Assembly: GCF_020447105.2 (NCBI RefSeq) | Contig: NZ_CP096184.1 | Span: forward strand, 2,294,001-2,358,000 | DNA length: 64,000 bases | Origin: Demequina sp. TMPB413 | Lineage (GTDB): Bacteria; Actinomycetota; Actinomycetes; Actinomycetales; Demequinaceae | Reading direction: 5' to 3' | Shown: positions 17,706-25,459 of the stretch, piece by piece | How positions within the stretch are numbered: position 1 is the stretch's first letter | Layout: the number at the start of each line of letters is the position of its first letter | Translations under genes and position numbers: made by a program | Notes under the pieces: model-generated | Told to the model about the DNA's origin: nothing | The model's database searches: none | The model's input: the letters and a program-made list of their open reading frames with translations, nothing else

Positions 17706-19678
17706 TCGCAGCCACTGGCTGGACCGCGATCGTGATCGCCCTTGCGGGCTCCGTGTCTCTCGTGATCCACGGCTGGCGCGCCGAGCGTCGGCCGCAAGGG
17801 GTGCCTCGCGCGGCGCTGAAGCTCTCCGTCGGCGGGATGGTGTTCGGCAGCGTGGTGGCGTTCGGAGCGCTCCAAGTGGCGCTACTCACCGACGACTTCT
17901 CCGTGTCGTACGTGGCGGAGAACTCCGCAAGGGCAACGCCACTGTTGTTCAAAATCTCGACGGCGTGGTCGGCGTTGTCCGGCAGTATCGTGCTGTGGAC
18001 GCTGGTGCTCGCCGGGTTCACGGCGGCGGTTCTGCGGCAGGTCCGAGACATGCAGGACCGACTCGGCATCGGGGCATTGGTGGTGATGGGCCTCGTCGCA
18101 ACGTTCTTCTTTGGGCTCGTCGCGACCGTCGCCAATCCCTTTGAAATCCTCGCGAACCCCCCGACGGACGGGCCCGGCCCGAACCCGATCCTGCAGAACC
18201 ACTTCATGGTGCTGATCCACCCGCCGATGCTCTATCTCGGTCTGGTGGGGTTCACCGTGCCGTTCGCTTTCGCGATGTCGGCCCTGATGCTCCGACAAGG
18301 CGGCGTGGATTGGCTGCGTCGCACGCGTCGCTCCAATCTCGTCGCCTGGACGTTCCTCACCGGCGGCCTGGTCTACGGCGCCTGGTGGTCGTACGAGGTG
18401 CTCGGCTGGGGTGGATTCTGGGCGTGGGACCCGGTGGAGAACGCCGCGTTGATCCCCTGGCTACTCGCGACAGCGTTCATCCATTCCTCCGCACTTCAGG
18501 TACGACGCGGAATGCTGCAGGCGTGGAACTTCGTGCTGGTGCTGGCGACTTTCTCGACGACCATTCTCGCGACCCTGCTCACCAGGTCGTCGGTGATCGC
18601 GTCGGTGCACAGCTTCACCCAGTCCGGGGTCGGCCCGGCGCTGCTCGGCTTCCTGGTGATCGTCCTCGGCGTGGGCTTCACACTTTTCGCGATGCGCGGT
18701 GAACAACTCCTCTCGAACCGACGGCCGGAATCGATCCTCAGTCGGGAGGGCGCGTTTCTTACCAACAACGTGATCCTGAGCGTCTTCGCCTTTGTCGTGC
18801 TCCTCGGCACCATCTACCCGGTGTTCGTCGAAGCGTTCAGTGGGGGTCAGGTATCCGTAGGCCGGCCCTTCTTTGATCGCATGGCGGTGCCGTTGTCGTT
18901 CGCGCTGCTGCTCGCGATGGGCATCGGGCCCTTCATGCCGTACCGCCGAGCCGGAGGTGCGGTGATGTGGCAACGGCTACGCGTGCCGCTGCTGCTTGCC
19001 GCCGCGGTATCCGCTGCCCTCGTCCTTGCGGGCTTGCGTGAGGTGAGTGTAGTGCTGGTCGCGTTCCTCGTGACTGCGATGGTGAGCGGGACCGTGCGAG
19101 AACTTCTGACGAACGCGCCGCAACCGCGGCCGCAGTCGATCTGGCGCTTGGTCAGACGGCAACACGGCTACTGGGGTGGTCAGTTGGCGCACATCGGGCT
19201 CGCGTTGGTGGCCCTTGCCATCGCGACGTCGGGAACGCTCGCAGAGCGGGCGAGCGTCTCGCTCACTATCGGCGAGTCAACACCGTTCGATGGCTACACG
19301 CTCACCTATGAGGGCATCGAGCAGGTGCCCGGCGGCGACCGCAGCGCGACCATCGCAGGGATCGTCTTCGAGGCCGACGGGGAAGTGGTGTTCCGCGCGG
19401 AGCCAGCGCTGACCCAATTCAACAACCAGGTGCAGGCCGTCGCCACCCCATCCATTTGGAGCACCCCCACCCGGGACATCTATGTGGCATTGTCGAGCTT
19501 GGAGGACGGCCAAGTCACGATCAATCTCTACCGCTACCCCTTCATGTGGTTGCTGTGGACAGGGGGTCTCACCGTCATGGTGGGCGGTGTCTGGGCGCTG
19601 GCTGGCGGAGCACGACGGCGCGGGGCGGCGGTGCAATTGGAGGAGCATCGGACGAGCGAGAAAGGTGCCCATGACTAG
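17702..19678 (+). CDS. ccmF: Heme lyase subunit CcmF
   Basis: A 658-aa multi-spanning protein, the usual CcmF length. The WWD signature GWGGFWAWDPVENAALIPWL is near residues 235-255, with conserved periplasmic His residues nearby (HPPMLYLG, FIHSSAL). CcmF with CcmH attaches heme from CcmE to the CXXCH of apocytochrome c. Start is GTG 17702, overlapping the ccmE stop. Confidence 0.96.
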   Translation: MIAATGWTAIVIALAGSVSLVIHGWRAERRPQGVPRAALKLSVGGMVFGSVVAFGALQVALLTDDFSVSYVAENSARATPLLFKISTAWSALSGSIVLWTLVLAGFTAAVLRQVRDMQDRLGIGALVVMGLVATFFFGLVATVANPFEILANPPTDGPGPNPILQNHFMVLIHPPMLYLGLVGFTVPFAFAMSALMLRQGGVDWLRRTRRSNLVAWTFLTGGLVYGAWWSYEVLGWGGFWAWDPVENAALIPWLLATAFIHSSALQVRRGMLQAWNFVLVLATFSTTILATLLTRSSVIASVHSFTQSGVGPALLGFLVIVLGVGFTLFAMRGEQLLSNRRPESILSREGAFLTNNVILSVFAFVVLLGTIYPVFVEAFSGGQVSVGRPFFDRMAVPLSFALLLAMGIGPFMPYRRAGGAVMWQRLRVPLLLAAAVSAALVLAGLREVSVVLVAFLVTAMVSGTVRELLTNAPQPRPQSIWRLVRRQHGYWGGQLAHIGLALVALAIATSGTLAERASVSLTIGESTPFDGYTLTYEGIEQVPGGDRSATIAGIVFEADGEVVFRAEPALTQFNNQVQAVATPSIWSTPTRDIYVALSSLEDGQVTINLYRYPFMWLLWTGGLTVMVGGVWALAGGARRRGAAVQLEEHRTSEKGAHD

Positions 19679-20153
19679 GACGGTTTCGCAGTGGGCGGTC
19701 GCCGCCGTCACTTTGGCTCTCCTGGCCATTGCGGCGGGTGGGCTGGTGGCGGGCAACCAGTCACCCGAGGATCGTGCGTATGCGATCGAGCAGCGCCTGC
19801 GCTGCCCGACCTGCAAGACCGTGTCCGTGGCAGAGTCACCGTCGGAGACCGCCGCCGGCATGCGCCAAATCGTCGCGGAGCAGGTGGCGGCGGGACGCAC
19901 CGACGAGGAGATCTTCGACTACTTCACTCAGCGGTACGGCCAATGGGTGCTGCTTGAGCCGCCGTTCGCCGGACAGACACTGCTGCTCTGGCTACTTCCG
20001 CTCGCCGCGGCTGGCGGCGGCCTGCTGGTGCTGCTCACCCGCGGCAGGGTCACGGCCGCGGCCCCCGATGAGTTGTCAGATGCCGAACGCCGACGCGTTG
20101 CCGCGGCACTTGACGCATACCGGGAACGTGAGCCAGAGGATGACGAGCCGTGA
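19671..20153 (+). CDS. ccmH: CcmH/CycL-type apocytochrome thiol reductase
   Basis: A 160-aa protein with a signal-anchor (residues 8-27), the redox motif LRCPTC (Cys45 and Cys48) and a C-terminal membrane segment followed by a cytoplasmic acidic tail. It reduces the disulfide of the apocytochrome CXXCH for ligation. ATG 19671 overlaps the ccmF stop by 8 nt and is preceded by GAGAAAGG. Only the CcmH N-domain is present; the TPR part is the separate next gene. Confidence 0.92.
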   Translation: MTRTVSQWAVAAVTLALLAIAAGGLVAGNQSPEDRAYAIEQRLRCPTCKTVSVAESPSETAAGMRQIVAEQVAAGRTDEEIFDYFTQRYGQWVLLEPPFAGQTLLLWLLPLAAAGGGLLVLLTRGRVTAAAPDELSDAERRRVAAALDAYREREPEDDEP

Positions 20154-20974
20154 CGGCGGAGCGGGGGCAACACCTGGAGCGCCGGGATCAGGCGCTCCGG
20201 GACCTCGTCGAACTCGACCGGCAGGTGCTGGTCGGCGAACTCTCCGCCTCCGACGCACGGCGGTTGCGGGGAGGTTACGAGCGGGAGGTTGCGGCCGCTT
20301 TGGCCGGTCTGGACCGGCTCGAGGCCCACGTCGCGGCGAACCCGGCGCATGTCGCCAAGGGCAGGGGTCGACGCGGGCGTTTCTCCCGGCTGGGACTGTA
20401 TGCTGCGGGGCTCGTAGCCGTCGCGGTCGCCATACTCCTGCTCCCAGGCAACGTCTTGGACCGTCCGCTAGGTGGGTTCGTCACCGGCAACGAGGCGCTT
20501 CAGAATTCCGGTTCCTCCTCGATCGCGCCGCAAACAGGGGTCGACCTCTCCCAAGTCACCGACGCCGAGATGGAGGCGGTCATTGCCGCGAACCCGGACG
20601 TGATCGGGATGCGGCTCGCGCTCGCGGACCGCTACACGGCGAGTGGCCGCTATGACCTTGCTGCGGTGCACTACCTCAAGGTGCTGGAACAGGATCCGTC
20701 GAATCCGCGCGGCCAGGCGTCCCTGGGCTGGCTGATGTTCAACCTGGGCGAGATCGACCAGGCTGAGAGGCTGGTCGACGAGGCACTGCAGACGACCCCG
20801 GAACTGGTCATCGGGTGGTGGTTCAAGGCGAATATTCGGATGTACGGTTTCGACGATCCTGCGGGAGCGATCGAGGCGCTCGACGTGTTGGAGACGCTTC
20901 CTGATCTGAATGCGGAGGTTCGCGACCAAGTCGACGCTCTGCGTCGCGAGGCGTCCCAGGGGGCGGGCCGATGA
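20150..20974 (+). CDS. ccmI: CcmI/CycH-like TPR protein of cytochrome c maturation
   Basis: A 274-aa protein. An N-terminal cytoplasmic coiled-coil segment (residues 5-60, ERRDQALRDLVELDRQVLVGE) precedes one membrane helix (about 84-104) and a C-terminal tetratricopeptide region (from 150; LADRYTASGRYDLAAVHYLKVLEQDP). This layout matches CcmI, which chaperones apocytochrome c to CcmFH. GTG 20150 overlaps ccmH by 4 nt. Confidence 0.85.
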   Translation: MTAERGQHLERRDQALRDLVELDRQVLVGELSASDARRLRGGYEREVAAALAGLDRLEAHVAANPAHVAKGRGRRGRFSRLGLYAAGLVAVAVAILLLPGNVLDRPLGGFVTGNEALQNSGSSSIAPQTGVDLSQVTDAEMEAVIAANPDVIGMRLALADRYTASGRYDLAAVHYLKVLEQDPSNPRGQASLGWLMFNLGEIDQAERLVDEALQTTPELVIGWWFKANIRMYGFDDPAGAIEALDVLETLPDLNAEVRDQVDALRREASQGAGR

Positions 20975-21630
20975 CCGAGTCGCAACAGTCTCTTGAGCGC
21001 GCGGACGGAGAGACGCAACGCGCACCACGACGCGGGTTTTTGCGCTGGCTGCGATACAGCGCGGTGCTCGCGGTGGTGCTGTCAGTGGGCGTAGGCGCAC
21101 TGTTCGGGGCGCGACTGAACCGGGATCCGACGCTGGTCTTCACTCCGTTGATCGGGCAGCCGGCATCGGAAAGGACCATGCCGTACTTGGAGCAGGAGGG
21201 CGCGGTGTCGCTGAGCGACTTCCGCGGTCAGGTGGTCGTCGTCAACTTCTGGGCGTCGTGGTGCGTGGCCTGCCGCGAGGAGCATCCCGCTCTGAACGCG
21301 GCCGCGGCAGCCTATCGCGACGCTGGCGTGCAGTTCATCGGCGTGGTCTACCAGGACCGACCCTCCAGCGCGATCACGTTCCTCGACGAGATGGGCAGGA
21401 CCGAGAGCTACCGCTATGTCACCGATCCGGAATCGCGCGTGGCGATCGACTTCGGCGTGTTCGGGGTTCCCGAGACTTTCTTTATCGACGAGACCGGAAC
21501 GATAGTGGCGAAGATCACCGGGGCATCGACGCTCCCGCTACTGTCCGGGGTGCTGGACGAGATACTGGCGGGGCGGACGCCGACCCGGGAGACCACCGTC
21601 GGCCCGGTGCAGGGGGCGCCGGGTGAGTGA
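20971..21630 (+). CDS. ccmG: CcmG/DsbE-type thioredoxin-fold protein
   Basis: A 219-aa membrane-anchored thiol reductase. One helix at about residues 29-48 is followed by a thioredoxin domain with NFWASWCVACREEHP (Cys98 and Cys101) and cis-Pro in FGVFGVPETFFID, the CcmG-specific pattern. It passes electrons from CcdA to CcmH. It overlaps ccmI by 4 nt and ends the plus-strand ccm operon. Confidence 0.92.
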   Translation: MTESQQSLERADGETQRAPRRGFLRWLRYSAVLAVVLSVGVGALFGARLNRDPTLVFTPLIGQPASERTMPYLEQEGAVSLSDFRGQVVVVNFWASWCVACREEHPALNAAAAAYRDAGVQFIGVVYQDRPSSAITFLDEMGRTESYRYVTDPESRVAIDFGVFGVPETFFIDETGTIVAKITGASTLPLLSGVLDEILAGRTPTRETTVGPVQGAPGE

Positions 21631-21667
21631 CTCAGGACGCCGCCGCGACCGGTGTGTCCATTCCGGG

Positions 21668-22390
21668 TCAGATGGGTGGCCAGCCCAGCCGGGCGTACAC
21701 CGCCAACACCGAACTCATGAACTCGGTCCACTGGCCGCTGATGACCGCGACTCCCATGATGACGAGCAGGATGCCACCGCTGATCTCCAGTTTGCGTGAG
21801 TGGCGACGCAGCCAGCCAAGACGAACCCGACCCCGCGCCACGGCCACGGCCAGACCGAGGAACGGCAGGCCCAGTCCAAGGGAATACGCAGCGAGTAGCA
21901 GGCCACCTTCCACCATGGTGGTCGTGCTCGCCGCCGTGATCAGCACGCCAGCCAGGACCGGTCCGATACAGGGGGTCCAACCGAAGGCGAACGCGGCCCC
22001 CAGCGGCGCTGCGGCGCGGGGCCCGCGGCCCATCCGAGACATGTCGATCCGGACTTGACGCTGCAGCAGGCCAATCCGGAGCACCCCGGCGGTCACCAAC
22101 CCCATCGCCACGATGAACATGCCACCGATCAGTTCGAGCATTCGGCCGTTCTGCGCCAGTACAAGTCCCAACCCGGACGCGGTCACCCCGAGTGCGACGA
22201 ACACCGCGCTGAATCCGGCGACGAAGAGTCCGGCGGCCAACAGCACCCGTGGGGTCGGAACCGTCCGCTCACCGTCGCTCATTCCGGAGACGTAGGCCAC
22301 GTAGCCCGGCAGCAGCGGCAGTGTGCACGGCGCGGTGAACGACACCACCCCGGCCACCAGGGCAAGTGACGCAAGGGCGAACAGTTCCAC
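21668..22390 (-). CDS. ccdA: CcdA, thiol-disulfide transmembrane electron carrier
   Basis: A 240-aa protein with six membrane helices. The two redox cysteines lie in the conserved FTAPCTLPLLPGY (helix 1) and FGWTPCIGPVLAG (helix 4). It carries reducing power from cytoplasmic thioredoxin to CcmG. It converges on ccmG with a 37-bp gap, so it has its own promoter upstream of 22390. Confidence 0.93.
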   Translation of the reverse strand: MELFALASLALVAGVVSFTAPCTLPLLPGYVAYVSGMSDGERTVPTPRVLLAAGLFVAGFSAVFVALGVTASGLGLVLAQNGRMLELIGGMFIVAMGLVTAGVLRIGLLQRQVRIDMSRMGRGPRAAAPLGAAFAFGWTPCIGPVLAGVLITAASTTTMVEGGLLLAAYSLGLGLPFLGLAVAVARGRVRLGWLRRHSRKLEISGGILLVIMGVAVISGQWTEFMSSVLAVYARLGWPPI

Positions 22391-22559
22391 GTCTATCCCT
22401 CAGTCGACCTCTGCAGTTGCCGGACTTGGTGTGCTGGTGGCGAGCGCGCGGCCACCGATCATCATGTGATTCTGTCACGTCTGGGCAGCCGGCGCTGACT
22501 TCTGATCAGGTTCCGGACCAGCCGGATGAGGGCGCGGACGCGACACTGACTGGCCTCAC

Positions 22560-22880
22560 GTCAGTCCGCTACGGCATCCCACTTGCGCCGTGATACGACG
22601 TAGAGCACGGTGATGAGCGGCTGCGCCCACGAGCGCACCGTCGAGCGCGGAGGCAAGAGCGTGAGTGAGCCACGCCAGGAAGCCGCCGATGCTGGACCCG
22701 CCGAGAAACGCCTCCCCCGCGCCGTGCCCCTTCTCGGCCATGTGCGGCCGACGTCATCCCTCTTCACCATGAGCGCTACGGCGCCGCCGACTGCCTCGTG
22801 GCATGGACCGCAGGGCGAATGCCAACGTGTTGCGCAGCGACCCGAGGGCTATCCGCCGGATGATGGGGAGTTCGCACATG
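22560..22880 (-). pseudogene. Decayed DUF808 gene
   Basis: Three blocks match the intact DUF808 gene at 41420-42379 in the same order and strand. The C-terminal block is GGFLAWLTHALASALDGALVGA versus GGFLGWLANTLASAMVGALVGS. A middle block is MVKRDDVG versus IVKMDDVG. The N-terminal block is ELPIIRRIALGSLRNTLAFAL versus ELPIVRRIAIGSLRNKLVFIL. Between blocks most of the gene is deleted and frames shift, leaving about 320 bp of 960. Its position before DUF2933 and Lgt-like genes is the same as in the intact copy. Confidence 0.85.
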
Positions 22881-22992
22881 GCGATACCGAATGTCAATCC
22901 GTCATGCGGCCTGATCTTCATGGAAGGCCCGCACACTGTTACCAGGAAGACAGTGGGCGCATCGGCGCCATGGCATGAAAGTAGGCGAGAGC

Positions 22993-23304
22993 ATGTTGAA
23001 GAGCAAGTCCATGAAGTGGTACCTGGGAATCGCGGTAGCGGCAGTGGTGATGTGGGTCGCGGACGTCTCCGGGGGGACAATCCTGACCCTGGCAGCCGTG
23101 GGGTTCATGGTGGCGATGCACGCCGGTGGCCACGGTGGCCATGGTGGCCACGGTGGCGGGTCTCGCGATGCCAATGCAGTCGACAAGGGTGCGGAGCGCC
23201 ACTCCGGGCACGCCGGACACGGGTCGCCGGGGTCATCGATTGAAGCGCCCGTCCGGAAGACGGCAACCGACACGGATCCAAAGCCCAGAGGCGGGTGCCA
23301 CTAA
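22993..23304 (+). CDS. DUF2933-like small membrane protein with His/Gly tail, copy A
   Basis: A 103-aa protein with one or two membrane helices (KWYLGIAVAAVVMWV and GGTILTLAAVGFMVAMHA), then a GGHGGHGGHGG run and more His pairs (HSGHAGHG), ending in GGCH. DUF2933 proteins are commonly found in metal-resistance loci; the His-rich tail suggests metal binding, but the function is not known. Start ATG 22993 has a GGCGAGAG site; an ATG at 22975 is possible. The 90 bp upstream are alignable with those of the paralogue at 42583. Confidence 0.7.
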   Translation: MLKSKSMKWYLGIAVAAVVMWVADVSGGTILTLAAVGFMVAMHAGGHGGHGGHGGGSRDANAVDKGAERHSGHAGHGSPGSSIEAPVRKTATDTDPKPRGGCH

Positions 23305-23482
23305 CATCGCATCCGTCGGGTGGCTGATCGGTGCGCCACAGCGCCCGTAGAGCGGGCCTCCAACAGGGCAGTCTTGGGTCAATCATGACTGTCCGGCGAT
23401 CGCGAGTCTTGCCGTGCAGATTACCCTTGTCACATGTGCGACCCCGGGGTCCCCGGGTTGCCGACTCTACGGGAAGGTAGTC

Positions 23483-24865
23483 ATGGCACGACGATCAGCC
23501 AAGAAGAAGCGTCCGACGTCTGGCGCGCGGAAGCCTGGGACAACGCCCAAGCGACCGGTGCTACCGCCGTTGTCCGAGCGACTCAAGGGGCTTCCGGGCG
23601 ACGCGACTGCGCGCAACGGCGGACTCGGCGCGCAGGGCCGCATGCCAGCAATGACGGCGGGTCTTGCAGGCGTCGGTGCGCGACCGTCAAAGGCCAAGCG
23701 CGCCCCGGCTCACCCGGGCCCTTCGCCCCTCCCGCCTGCGCAACCGACGCCGGTGCTCGCCAGGGTCGGCGGCGAGGCGGGAACCAAGAGCGCGCTCGAA
23801 TTCGTGACTTTCCCCATCGCTGCTGCGGCCGAACTTCGACCGCATGCGCTGGGAGTCACCTACTGGTTCGATCCACCCACGACCGGCGGCCCGTATGAGG
23901 TGGTCCTGAGGTTGATGGGCCGTCGCCTCGACGTGGAGGGCGACCGCACCGCTGACGACGACTTCGTCAGTTCCACATCTCTCCATGACGTCCGATCGGA
24001 AAGTGGCCGAACGTCCCTGACCCACAGGGTGCTGGGGAAGTCCCCAGGTCGCTGGCACGTCACCGCTGAGGCCATGGCCGTACCCCAAGGCGGGGGCCAG
24101 TCGGAGATCGTGCGACTGCCCTCAGCGGAAGGAGTCGGTCAGTCGACGTTCGCGCCGGTCGCCAGCGCGCGGGCTCCCGGGGTCGTCGTCGGCGCGTGGC
24201 CGGCCATGGTGAGCCTGGGCGTGGTGCTCGCCCTACTGCTCCAGGGCGTCCTGGCCCAGAAGCACGGACTTCCCTCCGGAAACGTGCTCGTGCTCGCGCT
24301 CATCGCCAGTGCTCTCGGGGCCGTCGGCGCCAAGCTCTACTACCGGTTCACGCACTGGAATGAGCATGGGGGGCGAGCACTCGCCGGGCTGAGCGTCCAA
24401 GGGTTCGTGATCGTGGCCACGGCTACCTTTGTGATCGGCGGCGCGCTGCAGGGCATTCCAGTCGGAACACTCCTGGATGCCACGGTGCCCGCGCTGCTTC
24501 TTGGACAGACCGTCGGCCGACTGGGTTGCCTGATGGGCGGGTGCTGCGTCGGAGTCCCGACGCGTTCACGCTGGGCAATTTGGTCCTCGGATCGTCGGGT
24601 CGGGACGCGTCGCGTGCCGGTGCAATTGATGGAGTCCGGCGCGGCGGCCACCCTCGCGCTCGTGACCGGCGCTATCGCATGGCGAGGGCCGATATCGCCA
24701 GCAGGCCTCCTGTTTGTGGGGGGCATCGCCGCCTACGTGGTGGTGCGTCAGCTCCTGTTCCCGCTGCGCGGCATCCCCCGTGCCACCCGGTATGGGCGAC
24801 AGGCAACCCTCGCGGTGGCCTCGCTCACCGTGGTCGGTGCGGTGGCGGTGGCGCTCTTCGCGTGA
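23483..24865 (+). CDS. Lgt-like membrane protein with Ig-like N-terminal domain, copy A
   Basis: A 460-aa protein. Residues 1-90 are basic and Pro/Ala-rich (RRSAKKKR start). Residues 97-210 look like a beta-sandwich (LRPHALGVTYWFDPP to GRWHVTAEAM). Residues 230-460 are membrane helices with VGRLGCLMGGCCVGVPT (about 344-360), the pattern of the Lgt-like family that has Cys instead of the Lgt Asn residues. Strict Lgt moves diacylglycerol to lipoprotein cysteine; this variant may do related chemistry, but the substrate is unknown. Start ATG 23483 has GGGAAGG. The paralogue is at 42930-44309. Confidence 0.7.
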   Translation: MARRSAKKKRPTSGARKPGTTPKRPVLPPLSERLKGLPGDATARNGGLGAQGRMPAMTAGLAGVGARPSKAKRAPAHPGPSPLPPAQPTPVLARVGGEAGTKSALEFVTFPIAAAAELRPHALGVTYWFDPPTTGGPYEVVLRLMGRRLDVEGDRTADDDFVSSTSLHDVRSESGRTSLTHRVLGKSPGRWHVTAEAMAVPQGGGQSEIVRLPSAEGVGQSTFAPVASARAPGVVVGAWPAMVSLGVVLALLLQGVLAQKHGLPSGNVLVLALIASALGAVGAKLYYRFTHWNEHGGRALAGLSVQGFVIVATATFVIGGALQGIPVGTLLDATVPALLLGQTVGRLGCLMGGCCVGVPTRSRWAIWSSDRRVGTRRVPVQLMESGAAATLALVTGAIAWRGPISPAGLLFVGGIAAYVVVRQLLFPLRGIPRATRYGRQATLAVASLTVVGAVAVALFA

Positions 24866-24919
24866 CGCCACCGCACCTGCGGTTTCCCCACGATGGTTGT
24901 GGGGGATCGTCGGTCTGGC

Positions 24920-25441
24920 TCACGGCACTCGCGGCGGACCCCCGCCATGGGGTCCGCCGTCGCGCGGCCTGGTCAGGACCAGCAACGCCGCCCCAGTGAC
25001 GATGGCCGCGTCGGCGAGGTTGAAGGTCGGCCACCACCCGGTGTGCAGATAGTCGGTGACAACCCCGTCCCGGGCTCGGTCGACCACGTTTGCCGTGGCA
25101 CCACCGAGTATCAACGCGAGCCCAGTGAGCCTCCCGCGGGGGGCGCCAGTGGCAGCACGCCAGGCAAACATGCCGAGCGCGGCGGTGACGACGGCGGTTG
25201 CGGTCACCACCAGCGGTGCCGGCGCGCCGGCCCCGACCGAGAAGGCCACCCCGGGGTTGTAGGCCAGTCGCAGGTCGACCAGGCCCAGACCGACCACCCG
25301 GTCCTGCAGCGCGGTCACCGCCCACGCCTTGGCGCTCAGGTCGACCGTCGCGACCAGCGCGGCTCCGGCAGCCACTGCGAGGCGTCGCCGTCTCGGGCTG
25401 GGGGCTTTTCGCGCCTTCGGACCTCTGGCGGATGTACTCAT
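24920..25441 (-). CDS. lspA: Signal peptidase II (lipoprotein signal peptidase)
   Basis: A 173-aa membrane protease with a basic N-terminus, four hydrophobic helices, and the two catalytic Asp regions [21 protein letters not shown] and FNLADAAI. It cleaves lipoprotein signal peptides before the lipidated Cys. It converges on the Lgt-like gene and sits just downstream of the P-type ATPase, a pairing common for accessory LspA in metal islands. It is probably a second copy beside a housekeeping lspA elsewhere. Confidence 0.92.
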   Translation of the reverse strand: MSTSARGPKARKAPSPRRRRLAVAAGAALVATVDLSAKAWAVTALQDRVVGLGLVDLRLAYNPGVAFSVGAGAPAPLVVTATAVVTAALGMFAWRAATGAPRGRLTGLALILGGATANVVDRARDGVVTDYLHTGWWPTFNLADAAIVTGAALLVLTRPRDGGPHGGGPPRVP

Positions 25442-25459
25442 CGTATGGATCTTTGCATG

